Source: JAOUFP01 sp947085825 (GTDB lineage Bacteria > Nitrospirota > Thermodesulfovibrionia > Thermodesulfovibrionales > UBA6898). Taken from it: a stretch of DNA of 29,151 nt. Both the position numbers and the translations under genes were made by a program. The stretch spans positions 1-29,151 of the forward strand of contig CAMTXX010000078.1 of the NCBI GenBank assembly GCA_947085825.1, written 5' to 3'. The notes under the pieces are model-generated. The model was not told where the DNA came from, did not search any database, and was given only the letters and a program-made list of their open reading frames with translations. Position 1 is the first letter of the stretch. The number at the start of each line of letters is the position of its first letter. Shown here piece after piece: positions 7,820-15,490 of this stretch.

Positions 7820-7936
7820 ATGAGCAAAGAAACCAACAAGCAAAAGCCAAACACAAAGAAAAAAGCACAGCACAGTCTGAAAGAAAAAAGACAGGCAAAA
7901 AAAGGAAAGGTTGAAGGAAGATTAACAAAACAATAA
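7820..7936 (+). CDS. Small lysine-rich protein (38 aa), hypothetical
   Basis: ATG at 7820 opens a 38-codon frame rich in Lys, Gln and Glu with the core HSLKEKRQAKKGK. Short basic proteins with an SLKEKRxAKK core occur widely in bacteria and have no settled function; this resemblance is from memory. The Shine-Dalgarno is weak (AAGAG about nine bases upstream). Its stop codon lies inside the T-run terminator of the minus-strand RNA candidate, so the two converge. It could be a nucleic-acid-binding micro-protein. Coding status rests on composition only. Confidence 0.45.
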   Translation: MSKETNKQKPNTKKKAQHSLKEKRQAKKGKVEGRLTKQ

Positions 7937-8075
7937 AAAAGTGGTGTTTGCATCTTCCCTTCCCAGCGGTTATGTTTACTTTGCTTCGTACTGACTTGAG
8001 ACCATAGCGTCTCTGCTTACTAAACCTTTCTGCTGAGTTGAGAAGAGCAGTACCACCACTTGGTGTGCTTCTCTT
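7935..8075 (-). ncRNA. Candidate structured small RNA (about 140 nt)
   Basis: A strong promoter upstream and a T-run at the end bracket a self-complementary region. On the minus strand, AAGTGGTG (8061-8054) pairs with CACCACTT (7946-7939) as a closing stem, directly followed by TTTTTTATT. Inside, CTCTTC pairs with GAAGGG, CTCAGC with GCTGGG, and GAGAC with GTCTC (hairpin around 8003-8018). The long rod with internal bulges recalls 6S-like RNAs, but I do not recognise a diagnostic family sequence. It lies downstream of the PBP1A gene on the same strand and has no ORF of its own. Confidence 0.6.
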
Positions 8076-8081
8076 AATTTA

Positions 8082-8110
8082 AATTTACTCCTATTCCGGA
8101 GGATTGTCAA
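8082..8110 (-). promoter_or_regulatory. Strong sigma-70-type promoter (TTGACA-N17-TAAATT) for the small RNA candidate
   Basis: On the minus strand, TTGACA (8110-8105), a 17-base spacer and TAAATT (8087-8082) form a near-consensus promoter. Its expected start point is about 8075, just before the closing stem of the RNA candidate. It lies between the end of the PBP1A gene and the RNA, so it cannot serve PBP1A. Confidence 0.65.
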
Positions 8111-8152
8111 CGTCAAATTATAATTTTATCTATGCCCCCTGCAAACCTTTCT

Positions 8153-9991
8153 TTATTGCTTCAATAAAGGCTCGGCCGCTGCAACTTGCTTCATGAACTC
8201 CATCCATATAGGCAGCGCGGCTGTTGCCCCGGTTTCTTTGTTGCCGATCGGTTTATGGTTGTCCCTTCCGACCCATACCCCTACGGCAAGCCTGTCATCG
8301 AATCCGATAAACCAGGCATCAGAGTAATCATTGGTAGTGCCTGTTTTTCCGTACACAGGCCTGCCGAGTCCCTTCGCCTTTGTTGCGGTGCCTTCGCTGA
8401 CGACTGCGCCAAGGAGAATCTGTATCTCTTTGACGATATGCTCATCGAGGACTTCTGTCTGTTTTGGGTATATCTCTTCAAGGACGATTTTGTCCCTGTT
8501 TTCGATCCGGTTATAGGAGATAAGCTCCATTTTCTTCCCTGTTGCAAGGACAGAGTAGGCCTGTACCATCTCTAAAAGGGTGACGTCTGAGGCCCCCAGG
8601 GCCAAAGGAAGATACGGCTGAAGAGGGCTTTTTATCCCGAGTTTTTGGGCCGTAGCGATAATATCTTTCACCCCAAACCAGCTTGCAAGGCGGACTGTTG
8701 CGGCGTTCAATGACTTTGCATGGGCGGTGCGCAGAGTCACCTCGCCGTGGTACTTGCCGTCGAAGTTTTTCGGTGCCCAGAGTTGGCCGGGACGCGCTCC
8801 TTTGAACGATATTGGAGTATCGTTAACAACGCTTGCCGCTGTCATTCCACTTTCGATTGCAGTCACATAAACGAAAGGTTTAAAAGCAGATCCCGGCTGC
8901 CGCAAGGCCTGGGTTGCCCGGTTGAACTGGCTCTTCCAGAAGTCGAATCCTCCGACCATCGCCTTGATCTGCCCTGTGCGGATATCTATGGCGACCAGGG
9001 ATGCCTGAACCCCCGGCTTTCTCCTTTTTTCTATATTTTTTACACCATCGGAGAGGGCTTTTTCTGCAATACGCTGCATGTTAAAGTCTATTGTTGAATG
9101 TATATTATAGCCTGAGGTGTAAATTGCAGGGCCATATTTCCGTTCAAGATACTGCCTCAGGAGTTCCACAAAATAAGGCGCTTCATATTTCCTGTAATGA
9201 GGAGATGAGGGCAGTGGTTCTGCAAGAGCTTCGTCGTGCTGGTCCCGGGTGATGAACTTGTGTTTGAGCATTAAAGCCAGTGCCAGAGTCCGCCGGTCTT
9301 TAGCCTTCTGAGGGTTTCTGAAAGGGGAATACAGCGAAGGCGCCTTTGGCAAAGCTGCAAGGAGGGCAGCCTCAGCAATCGAGAGTTGATCGGCCTGTTT
9401 TCCAAAATAGGTCTGGGCGGCAGCTTCTATGCCGAAGGCCCTTGTGCCGAAATAGGTCTGGTTCAGATAAAGGCCGAGTATCTCATCTTTTGTATAGCGT
9501 CTCTCTATCTGTATCGAGATGATCGCTTCTTTAATCTTCCTGACTATGGATTTTTCGGGTTTCAGAAAAAGCATTTTTGCCAGCTGCTGGGTGATGGTGC
9601 TGCCTCCCTGCACTATGCTTCCTGCTTTAATGTCCTGTATCAGCGCCCGAAGGATGCCGATAAAATCAACTCCGGGGTGAATGTAAAAGCGGATATCCTC
9701 GATAGCAATGAAGGCCTTTTTTACATGGTCGGGTATCTTGTAGTGGGGTATGAACGTCCTTCTTTCGTAATAGAACTCGGCAAGCACATGGCCGTCACTC
9801 GAATATACCTTTGATGATTCGATTGGGACATATTCTTCAATGGCGTTGACCTTCGGGAGATCTGAAACCGTCCAGTAGACAAGACCTCCCAGGATGCCGG
9901 TAAGAACTCCCAGGAGGATGAGGGTATAAAGAAATTTTTTAGAATATGATCTGCTTTCAGCTTTTCTGATATCCTGTTCTATTTTGGACAT
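8153..9991 (-). CDS. Penicillin-binding protein 1A (bifunctional class A PBP)
   Basis: A 612-residue inner-membrane protein that polymerises and cross-links peptidoglycan in the periplasm. One membrane helix lies at about residues 20-43. The GT51 transglycosylase domain has the catalytic glutamate in IAIEDIRFYIHPGVD (E98) and the QGGSTITQQLAK motif (128-139). The transpeptidase domain shows the SxxK box PGSAFKPF (S368, K371), SxN as AKSLNAATV and KTG as YGKTGTTNDYSDAWF. It is somewhat shorter than E. coli PBP1A and lacks the inserted OB domain, as in many non-proteobacterial forms. ATG at 9991. It is 45 bases downstream of transketolase on the same strand. Confidence 0.95.
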   Translation of the reverse strand: MSKIEQDIRKAESRSYSKKFLYTLILLGVLTGILGGLVYWTVSDLPKVNAIEEYVPIESSKVYSSDGHVLAEFYYERRTFIPHYKIPDHVKKAFIAIEDIRFYIHPGVDFIGILRALIQDIKAGSIVQGGSTITQQLAKMLFLKPEKSIVRKIKEAIISIQIERRYTKDEILGLYLNQTYFGTRAFGIEAAAQTYFGKQADQLSIAEAALLAALPKAPSLYSPFRNPQKAKDRRTLALALMLKHKFITRDQHDEALAEPLPSSPHYRKYEAPYFVELLRQYLERKYGPAIYTSGYNIHSTIDFNMQRIAEKALSDGVKNIEKRRKPGVQASLVAIDIRTGQIKAMVGGFDFWKSQFNRATQALRQPGSAFKPFVYVTAIESGMTAASVVNDTPISFKGARPGQLWAPKNFDGKYHGEVTLRTAHAKSLNAATVRLASWFGVKDIIATAQKLGIKSPLQPYLPLALGASDVTLLEMVQAYSVLATGKKMELISYNRIENRDKIVLEEIYPKQTEVLDEHIVKEIQILLGAVVSEGTATKAKGLGRPVYGKTGTTNDYSDAWFIGFDDRLAVGVWVGRDNHKPIGNKETGATAALPIWMEFMKQVAAAEPLLKQ

Positions 9992-10036
9992 TGTGGGTTC
10001 TATTTATTTATTCTGCCCAATTGGTTTGCAAGAGCC

Positions 10037-12034
10037 TCATTTTTTAAGTAATTTTTTTGCCTGGTTTACGATATTATCAACGGAGAGGCCGAATTTCTCA
10101 AACAGTACCTTTGCAGGCGCTGAGGCGCCGAAACGGTCTATCCCTATTACCGCTCCTTTTAACCCCGCGTATTTGTACCAGCCCAGTGTTGCCCCTGCCT
10201 CAACAGCTATTTTTTTTTCAACTGCCGGAGGCAGAACCTTGTTCTTATAGGCTGCAGGTTGACTGTCAAAAAGCTCAAAACAGGCCATATTAACGACCCT
10301 TACCTTTGTCCCGGATTGTCTCAGTATCTCTGCGGCAGCAAGAGCGAGATGCACCTCAGCCCCTGATGCAAGGAGGATTATGTCAGGAACACCTTTTGAA
10401 TCTGAAAGTATATAGCCTCCCTTTGTGAGACCTTCCGCTGAGGAATGACTTTTTCTGTCTATAACAGGCAAATTCTGCCGGGAAAGTATCAGCGCGTGGG
10501 GCCTGCCTGAATCCTTCAGCGCTACCTTCCATGCCTCGGCTGTTTCATTGGCGTCTGCGGGCCTGATCACATTGAGATGCGGCATCGCTCTTAGACTTGT
10601 GAGATGTCCGATAGGCTGATGGGTCGGACCGTCTTCGCCCAGGCCTATGGAATCATGAGTAAAGACATAGATAACATGCGTCCCCATCAAGGCCGCAAGC
10701 CTTATCGCCGGCCGCATATAATCGGAAAAGACAAGAAAAGTCCCTCCGTAAGGGATCAGCATCCTGCTCAAGGCCATTCCGTTCAGCGCGCCTCCCATTG
10801 CGTGTTCCCTCACCCCGAAGTGGATATTCCTGCCGCCTTTCGCTGTTCCGAAATCAGGGTATTTTTTCAGATGGGTATTATTGGAAGGCGCCAGATCAGC
10901 AGAACCACCGATGAGGTTGGGGAGTTTATCGGCAATGGCATTCAAGACCTTTCCTGAAGCGCTTCTGGTAGCTATTGGACCATCAGTTGGCTTGAATACA
11001 GGGAGAAGCTCTTCCCATCCTTCAGGGAGCTTTCCGCTCGAAAAAGCCTGCCATTTTTCCGCAAGCGCGGGATATTTCCTGCTGTACCTGCTAAAAAAGG
11101 TGTTCCATGCAGTTTCAGCTTTATTGCCGCTCTGGACCGCCTTTCTCATATGGCTCAACGCTTCTTTCGGTATAAAAAATTTTTTGTCCGGCCAGCCAAG
11201 ATTTTCCTTTGTCAGTTTCAGTTCTTCTTCCCCGAGCGGGGAACCGTGAACATCGGCGGTGTCCTGTTTGTGCGGACTGCCGAACCCTATATGGGTGCGT
11301 ACCATTATTATGGACGGTTTGGTCTTTTCTTTTTTGGCGTTTGCTATCGCCTTTTCCATGCCCTTGAGGTCATCGCCTGCAACACGCTGCACGTGCCAGT
11401 CATAGGCCTCAAATCTTTTAAATACATCTTCGGTAAAAGAGATGTCCGTTGCACCCTCGATAGTGATTTTATTATCAGAGTAGAGATAGACGAGCTTGCC
11501 GAGTTTGAGGTGGCCTGCCAGTGAGGCTGCTTCAGAGGAGACCCCTTCCATAAGATCGCCGTCACTCACAATAGCGTAAATGTTGTAGTCCACTAATGGG
11601 AACCCCGGCTTGTTGAAGGTATCGGAGAGATATTTCTCAGCCATTGCCATACCAACACCTGTGGCGAACCCCTGGCCGAGTGGACCGGTTGTTGTCTCTA
11701 TTCCGCATTCAGGACAGTATTCAGGATGACCCGGCGTCGGGCTTCCCCACTGCCTGAAATTCTTAATGTCGTCCAGGGAAATTTTGTGGCCGGTAAGGTG
11801 CAGAAGGCTGTACAGCAGCATTGAACCATGCCCAGCGGACAGCACGAACCTGTCGCGGTTATGCCATCTCGGATTCTTCGGATTATGTTTCAGAAATTTT
11901 GTCCATAATACATACGCCATTGCAGCATCGCCCATCGGCATCCCGGGGTGTCCGGAATTCGCCTTCTGGACTGCATCCGCAGAAAGCATCCTTATGGTAT
12001 TTATGCATAGTTCGTCGGTATTCGTCTTTTTCAC
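10037..12034 (-). CDS. tkt: Transketolase
   Basis: A 665-residue, full-length thiamine-diphosphate enzyme of the non-oxidative pentose phosphate pathway, transferring two-carbon ketol units between sugar phosphates. Visible features are the N-terminal SGHPGMPMGDAA motif, GPLGQGFATGVGMA (117-130), the ThDP-binding VSDGDLMEGVSSEAASLAG block followed by YSDNKITIEG, the central TRSASGKVLNA, the EHAMGGALNGMAL catalytic-glutamate segment and VFTHDSIGLGEDGPTHQP. The start codon is GTG, supported by AAGGAG five bases upstream. Upstream lies a 407-base repeat-filled gap. Confidence 0.97.
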   Translation of the reverse strand: MKKTNTDELCINTIRMLSADAVQKANSGHPGMPMGDAAMAYVLWTKFLKHNPKNPRWHNRDRFVLSAGHGSMLLYSLLHLTGHKISLDDIKNFRQWGSPTPGHPEYCPECGIETTTGPLGQGFATGVGMAMAEKYLSDTFNKPGFPLVDYNIYAIVSDGDLMEGVSSEAASLAGHLKLGKLVYLYSDNKITIEGATDISFTEDVFKRFEAYDWHVQRVAGDDLKGMEKAIANAKKEKTKPSIIMVRTHIGFGSPHKQDTADVHGSPLGEEELKLTKENLGWPDKKFFIPKEALSHMRKAVQSGNKAETAWNTFFSRYSRKYPALAEKWQAFSSGKLPEGWEELLPVFKPTDGPIATRSASGKVLNAIADKLPNLIGGSADLAPSNNTHLKKYPDFGTAKGGRNIHFGVREHAMGGALNGMALSRMLIPYGGTFLVFSDYMRPAIRLAALMGTHVIYVFTHDSIGLGEDGPTHQPIGHLTSLRAMPHLNVIRPADANETAEAWKVALKDSGRPHALILSRQNLPVIDRKSHSSAEGLTKGGYILSDSKGVPDIILLASGAEVHLALAAAEILRQSGTKVRVVNMACFELFDSQPAAYKNKVLPPAVEKKIAVEAGATLGWYKYAGLKGAVIGIDRFGASAPAKVLFEKFGLSVDNIVNQAKKLLKK

Positions 12035-12122
12035 GTGGTCTCCTTCGATATGATTTTATCTATTCTTTCTAAATTATTAAAAACAATGATGTAATGATCT
12101 TGATTTTTTTGTCGGGAACCTT

Positions 12123-12255
12123 TGACGAGCTCGTAAAAAGTCAAAATTTCACACGGAGGCACAAAGGCACAGAGAAAAACGCATTGAAAATAAAGATATT
12201 TTATCTTTGTGTCTTCGTGACTTTGTGTGAGACAGGACTTTTTACATGGCCGTCA
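12123..12255. mobile_element. MITE-like element related to the one at 7586-7720
   Basis: The ends TGACGAGCTCGTAAAAAGTC and (reverse complement of the right end) TGACGGCCATGTAAAAAGTC are diverged copies of the 7586-7720 ends, at almost the same spacing (133 bases). CCTTT occurs at both flanks (12119-12123 and 12256-12260), a likely target duplication. The core differs: it is a palindrome of the cacaaaggcacagag / tttgtgtcttcgtg type. No ORF is present. Confidence 0.75.
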
Positions 12256-12355
12256 CCTTTAGATGGTACTAAAATATCGTTTGCCAGGTCAAATAGAATT
12301 GAGGTTTGCCGGACAGATTAAAACTGAATTTAGTAAAGTCCCACTAAAGCAATCT

Positions 12356-12420
12356 GTCATGCCGGCTTGTCCGGCATCTTTCCGAGTTGTTCAGAAGGAT
12401 TCCCGACAAGCGGGAATGAC
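12356..12420. repeat. REP-like double hairpin (GTCAT...ATGAC)
   Basis: Outer ends GTCAT and ATGAC enclose two hairpins, GCCGG-CTTGT-CCGGC and TTCCCG-ACAAG-CGGGAA. It is the same family as 1437-1545 and the core of the element at 7586-7720. The rest of the 12035-12441 gap shows no credible gene. Confidence 0.75.
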
Positions 12421-12441
12421 GGCAATGAGGCATTACAAATG

Positions 12442-14082
12442 TCAGTCTTGGTAGTTGCTTTCGATCGCTTCCTGTGTAATCCTCTCCGCAGTTTCGAAGA
12501 CCGCTTTTTTGCCTTCTTCAGTCCGCGCCTCGATATAAAACCTTACTTTAGGCTCTGTGCCTGAAGGCCGGATCATGAGCCAGGACCCGTCATCAAAGAC
12601 CATCTTTGTGCCGTCTACTGTTATGAGGTCTTTGACAACCCTTTTTTCTTTTCCTATATCGAGCACAGCCCCCTTTTTGTACTGTTCTTGCAGTACGGAG
12701 AGCTTTTTCAGCAAAGGTTCGCCGACAAGGGAGCGGTCTACCGAGATGCCTGAGCGGTCCGGATAGTAGTATCCGAATTCATCCATGATCTCCCTGAGAT
12801 ATTCTCCGAGGTTCTTGCCGGTGACAGCCATCATCTCCAGGGCCAGAAGCAGCCCGAAGATGGCGTCCTTTTCGAGTGTATGGTTATAGCCTGATATTCC
12901 GTCTGATTCCTCGAAGGCCACGATGGCCCTTTCAGTGGATATTTGCAGAAGATAGGGCCTGAAGTTCTTGAACCCCACCTTTGTCTCTTTTACAGGGATG
13001 CCGAGTTTTTCAGCGATCGCATTGACAAAGTTACTTGTGCCGACAGATTTTGCGACGACCCCCTTTATCCCTTTGTGCACATGAAGGAAATGGAGCGCCA
13101 TACCCCCGAAATAGTTCATCGGTATTTGCATGGTCCCGTCAGCATATCTGATCCTGTCTCCGTCAGGGTCCATGATAACGCCGAGTTTTAACCTGGCAGG
13201 GCTTTTCCTCAAGACTGTTTCAACCGCAGCCATGTTTTTTTCAGAAGGCTCAGGCGCGATCCCGCCGAAGAGATAATCGTCGCTGGTTCTCAGATATTGT
13301 ATTTTCGGGCTCTCGCCGATGATCCTCTGCGCGCGGCCCCTTGTTGCCCCATGCACATTATCAACGCAGATGAGGCAGTCTGCCCTGTTGATAAAATCCC
13401 GTATTTTTCGTATGTCCAGCGTCTTCCTCTCCGTTATATATTCTATATAGAGTGAAGTGAGATATATCTTTTCGATATCAAGGTCTTTCGACGGTCGAAT
13501 CGTAATCGCTTCATCCATCATCCTGTTGGCGATCTCTTCGATCTTTGCCGTGATCTCAGACCCTGCAGGCCCACCGTCAGACGGATTGAACTTAAATCCG
13601 GCATAATTTGCCGGATTGTGGGAGGGAGTGAGGTTTATGGCACAGGCTGCGTTCATGAGCTCTATGCCTGATGAGAACTCAGGCGTGATCGCCTCACCTG
13701 CATACCAGGTCTTTATCCCCTCTTTTTGAAGAAGCCCGATAACCTCATGAGCAAAGTCAGGGCCGAGAAAGCGGTTATCATGCCCTACAATAACTCCCCG
13801 CTCCTGGATCTCCCTGAAATCCTTTACTCCCATGGCCTCCATGACAGTCCTGTCGCTGCTCTTGAACATCTCGATTATTGCGGCAGTCACGATGCGAATA
13901 TTATGGAAGGTGAAGTCCGTCCCGATCTCCCCGCGCCATCCTGAGGTGCCGAATACAACTTTTACCGGAGTGGTGTTCTCCCTTGCGAACTTCTCTATTA
14001 CAGATAATAAATCTTTGTTGTGTTCAGTGTCAGACAATATCGCCTTCCAGCACAATGCTGCATTTTCGAACTGTTCCGTCAT
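12442..14082 (-). CDS. Phosphoglucomutase/phosphomannomutase (alpha-D-phosphohexomutase)
   Basis: A 546-residue, full-length four-domain enzyme interconverting hexose 1- and 6-phosphates. Domain 1 starts with VVFGTSGWRGEIGTDF (42-57) and carries the phosphoserine loop TPSHNP (S154). The metal loop is DPDGDRIRYADG near residue 305. The sugar-binding loop is in FEESDGISG, and the phosphate-binding loop SWLMIRPSGTEPKVRFYIEA is near the C-terminus. The start is ATG at 14082 behind GGAGGGG. The substrate (glucose or mannose) is not decided by sequence alone. It is divergent from the ATPase operon at 14277. Confidence 0.94.
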   Translation of the reverse strand: MTEQFENAALCWKAILSDTEHNKDLLSVIEKFARENTTPVKVVFGTSGWRGEIGTDFTFHNIRIVTAAIIEMFKSSDRTVMEAMGVKDFREIQERGVIVGHDNRFLGPDFAHEVIGLLQKEGIKTWYAGEAITPEFSSGIELMNAACAINLTPSHNPANYAGFKFNPSDGGPAGSEITAKIEEIANRMMDEAITIRPSKDLDIEKIYLTSLYIEYITERKTLDIRKIRDFINRADCLICVDNVHGATRGRAQRIIGESPKIQYLRTSDDYLFGGIAPEPSEKNMAAVETVLRKSPARLKLGVIMDPDGDRIRYADGTMQIPMNYFGGMALHFLHVHKGIKGVVAKSVGTSNFVNAIAEKLGIPVKETKVGFKNFRPYLLQISTERAIVAFEESDGISGYNHTLEKDAIFGLLLALEMMAVTGKNLGEYLREIMDEFGYYYPDRSGISVDRSLVGEPLLKKLSVLQEQYKKGAVLDIGKEKRVVKDLITVDGTKMVFDDGSWLMIRPSGTEPKVRFYIEARTEEGKKAVFETAERITQEAIESNYQD

Positions 14083-14204
14083 TTCCCCTCCGGATGTTTT
14101 TTATTAAAGGTATTTTAACATATATGGTCTATACGGCAGGGGTGGACATGCAATCAAAGTGGACTGCATTGAGGTTTATTACATGAAGACAATAGAACTT
14201 TGTC

Positions 14205-14254
14205 TTGACAAAATAACAATTATGTTGTATAACAAAACTGTTGTATAACAAATT
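14205..14254 (+). promoter_or_regulatory. Promoter with two tandem TTGTATAACAA operators
   Basis: TTGACA (14205-14210), 17 bases, then TATAAC (14228-14233) form a strong sigma-70-type promoter. TTGTATAACAA, itself an inverted repeat (TTGT-ATA-ACAA), occurs twice at 14225-14235 and 14241-14251. These are spaced 16 bases apart, one covering the -10 and one the expected start point. A further inverted repeat AGACAA-N7-TTGTCT (14187-14205) touches the -35. The layout is that of a tightly repressed operon. No repressor gene is adjacent. Confidence 0.7.
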
Positions 14255-14276
14255 TGATGCTAATGGAGGGTGGATT

Positions 14277-15488
14277 ATGGAAGGACCGGGTTTTGTTATT
14301 GGCAACATAGCCAAAGGAAGGGACCTTTGGGACAGGCAAAGTGAAATAAAAGCCATCAGAAAGGCACTTGAAAAGACTTCTGTCCTTTTAAAGGCCCCGA
14401 GAAGGTTCGGAAAGACCAGTATCATGTATCGGCTGTATGAAAATCCGCCACTGGACTCAAAGGCATTCTTTCTTGATACAGAAGGTATGACAGAGCCACA
14501 GGATTTTTTGAGCGCATTGATGACAAAGCTGCTTTCGGATTCGAAAATTAGAAGCAAAACAGCTTCCGTAGCAAAATGGGCAAAAGGACTGTTAGGGAAA
14601 ATAGAAGAGATAGAAGTTGCTGATGTACGTTTAAAGATCAAGGCCGACCTTGGCAAGGAATGGCAGGAAAAGGGGCTGGATCTTATTTCCAAACTTTCAG
14701 GATATGACGGGAAGATTCTCTTCATCATTGATGAACTGCCCGTGCTTGTCCAGAATATCGCGGATAAAAGTAGCAATCAGACTGCCCGCGATTTTCTTCA
14801 ATGGTTCAGGGCCGTCAGACAGATGCCGGAACTCTCACAGATTCGCTGGCTTGTGGGCGGCTCCATTGGTATCGAGCATATTCTAGACAAAATAAAGGCC
14901 GGCCCGAAAGTGATAAACGATTTTCAGATTGTCAGGATTGGCCCGTTTTCAGCAGAAGACGGCAGGGAATATATTAAGGAACTCCTGAGAAACGAAGGCG
15001 AGCTTAAACGTATAACGTTGCCAATAATTGATAAATTTCTGGACTTGATCGGCGCACCGGTGCCTTATTTTATACAGATACTCGCTAAAGAAAGTCTTTA
15101 CGAGATGGAAAGACGCAATCAAAAGTCCCTCAGCGCCGAAATTATTACTAAAGCGTATTTTGAAGAGGTCCTCGGTCCTGCCAGCAGGACTTATTTTGAA
15201 CATTATTTCACAAGATTGAAGGATTATTATGATGAGAACATTGAGCATGTGGCGAAACGCTTAATCCTCGAAGTTGCAAGGCTTGAAAAGGTCAATAAAA
15301 CTGAACTGTTCAAATTATTCCGTCAGACAAGTAAAGGTAAATTAAAAGATGAGGCATTCAGCTATCTTATGACTGATATTGAAAACGATTTCTATGTTTC
15401 CTATGATTCTGGGTCCAAATCATACAGCTTTACTACAAATGTTCTGAGAGACTGGTGGCTCAGATATTACGACCTGGTGGAGGAATAA
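14277..15488 (+). CDS. AAA-type ATPase with C-terminal winged-helix-like region, function unknown
   Basis: A 403-residue protein from the ATG at 14277, which has GGAGGG six bases upstream; an in-frame ATG at 14241 lies inside the operator and is rejected. The Walker A is KAPRRFGKTS (39-48), of the arginine-containing type seen in the archaeal-ATPase/MNS-STAND-like group. Walker B is KILFIIDELPVL (146-157), followed by a sensor-like RWLVGGSIG (190-198). The C-terminal 100 residues have a helical, winged-helix-like character, ending in TNVLRDWWLRYYDLVEE. It lies two bases upstream of the next ATPase gene, so they form one operon. The function is not recognised; nucleotide-dependent regulation or defence is possible. 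Confidence 0.75.
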   Translation: MEGPGFVIGNIAKGRDLWDRQSEIKAIRKALEKTSVLLKAPRRFGKTSIMYRLYENPPLDSKAFFLDTEGMTEPQDFLSALMTKLLSDSKIRSKTASVAKWAKGLLGKIEEIEVADVRLKIKADLGKEWQEKGLDLISKLSGYDGKILFIIDELPVLVQNIADKSSNQTARDFLQWFRAVRQMPELSQIRWLVGGSIGIEHILDKIKAGPKVINDFQIVRIGPFSAEDGREYIKELLRNEGELKRITLPIIDKFLDLIGAPVPYFIQILAKESLYEMERRNQKSLSAEIITKAYFEEVLGPASRTYFEHYFTRLKDYYDENIEHVAKRLILEVARLEKVNKTELFKLFRQTSKGKLKDEAFSYLMTDIENDFYVSYDSGSKSYSFTTNVLRDWWLRYYDLVEE

Positions 15489-15490
15489 TC

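Noticed and set aside
7474..7953. Minus-strand ORF of 159 codons
   Set aside because: It crosses the TIR element, runs antisense to the small plus ORF and has a composition mirroring AAA-rich sequence.
7935..8075. SRP RNA, tmRNA or RNase P RNA
   Set aside because: The SRP GGAAGGAAGCA-type loop, the RNase P GAGGAAAGUCC core and a tmRNA tRNA-like end are all absent.
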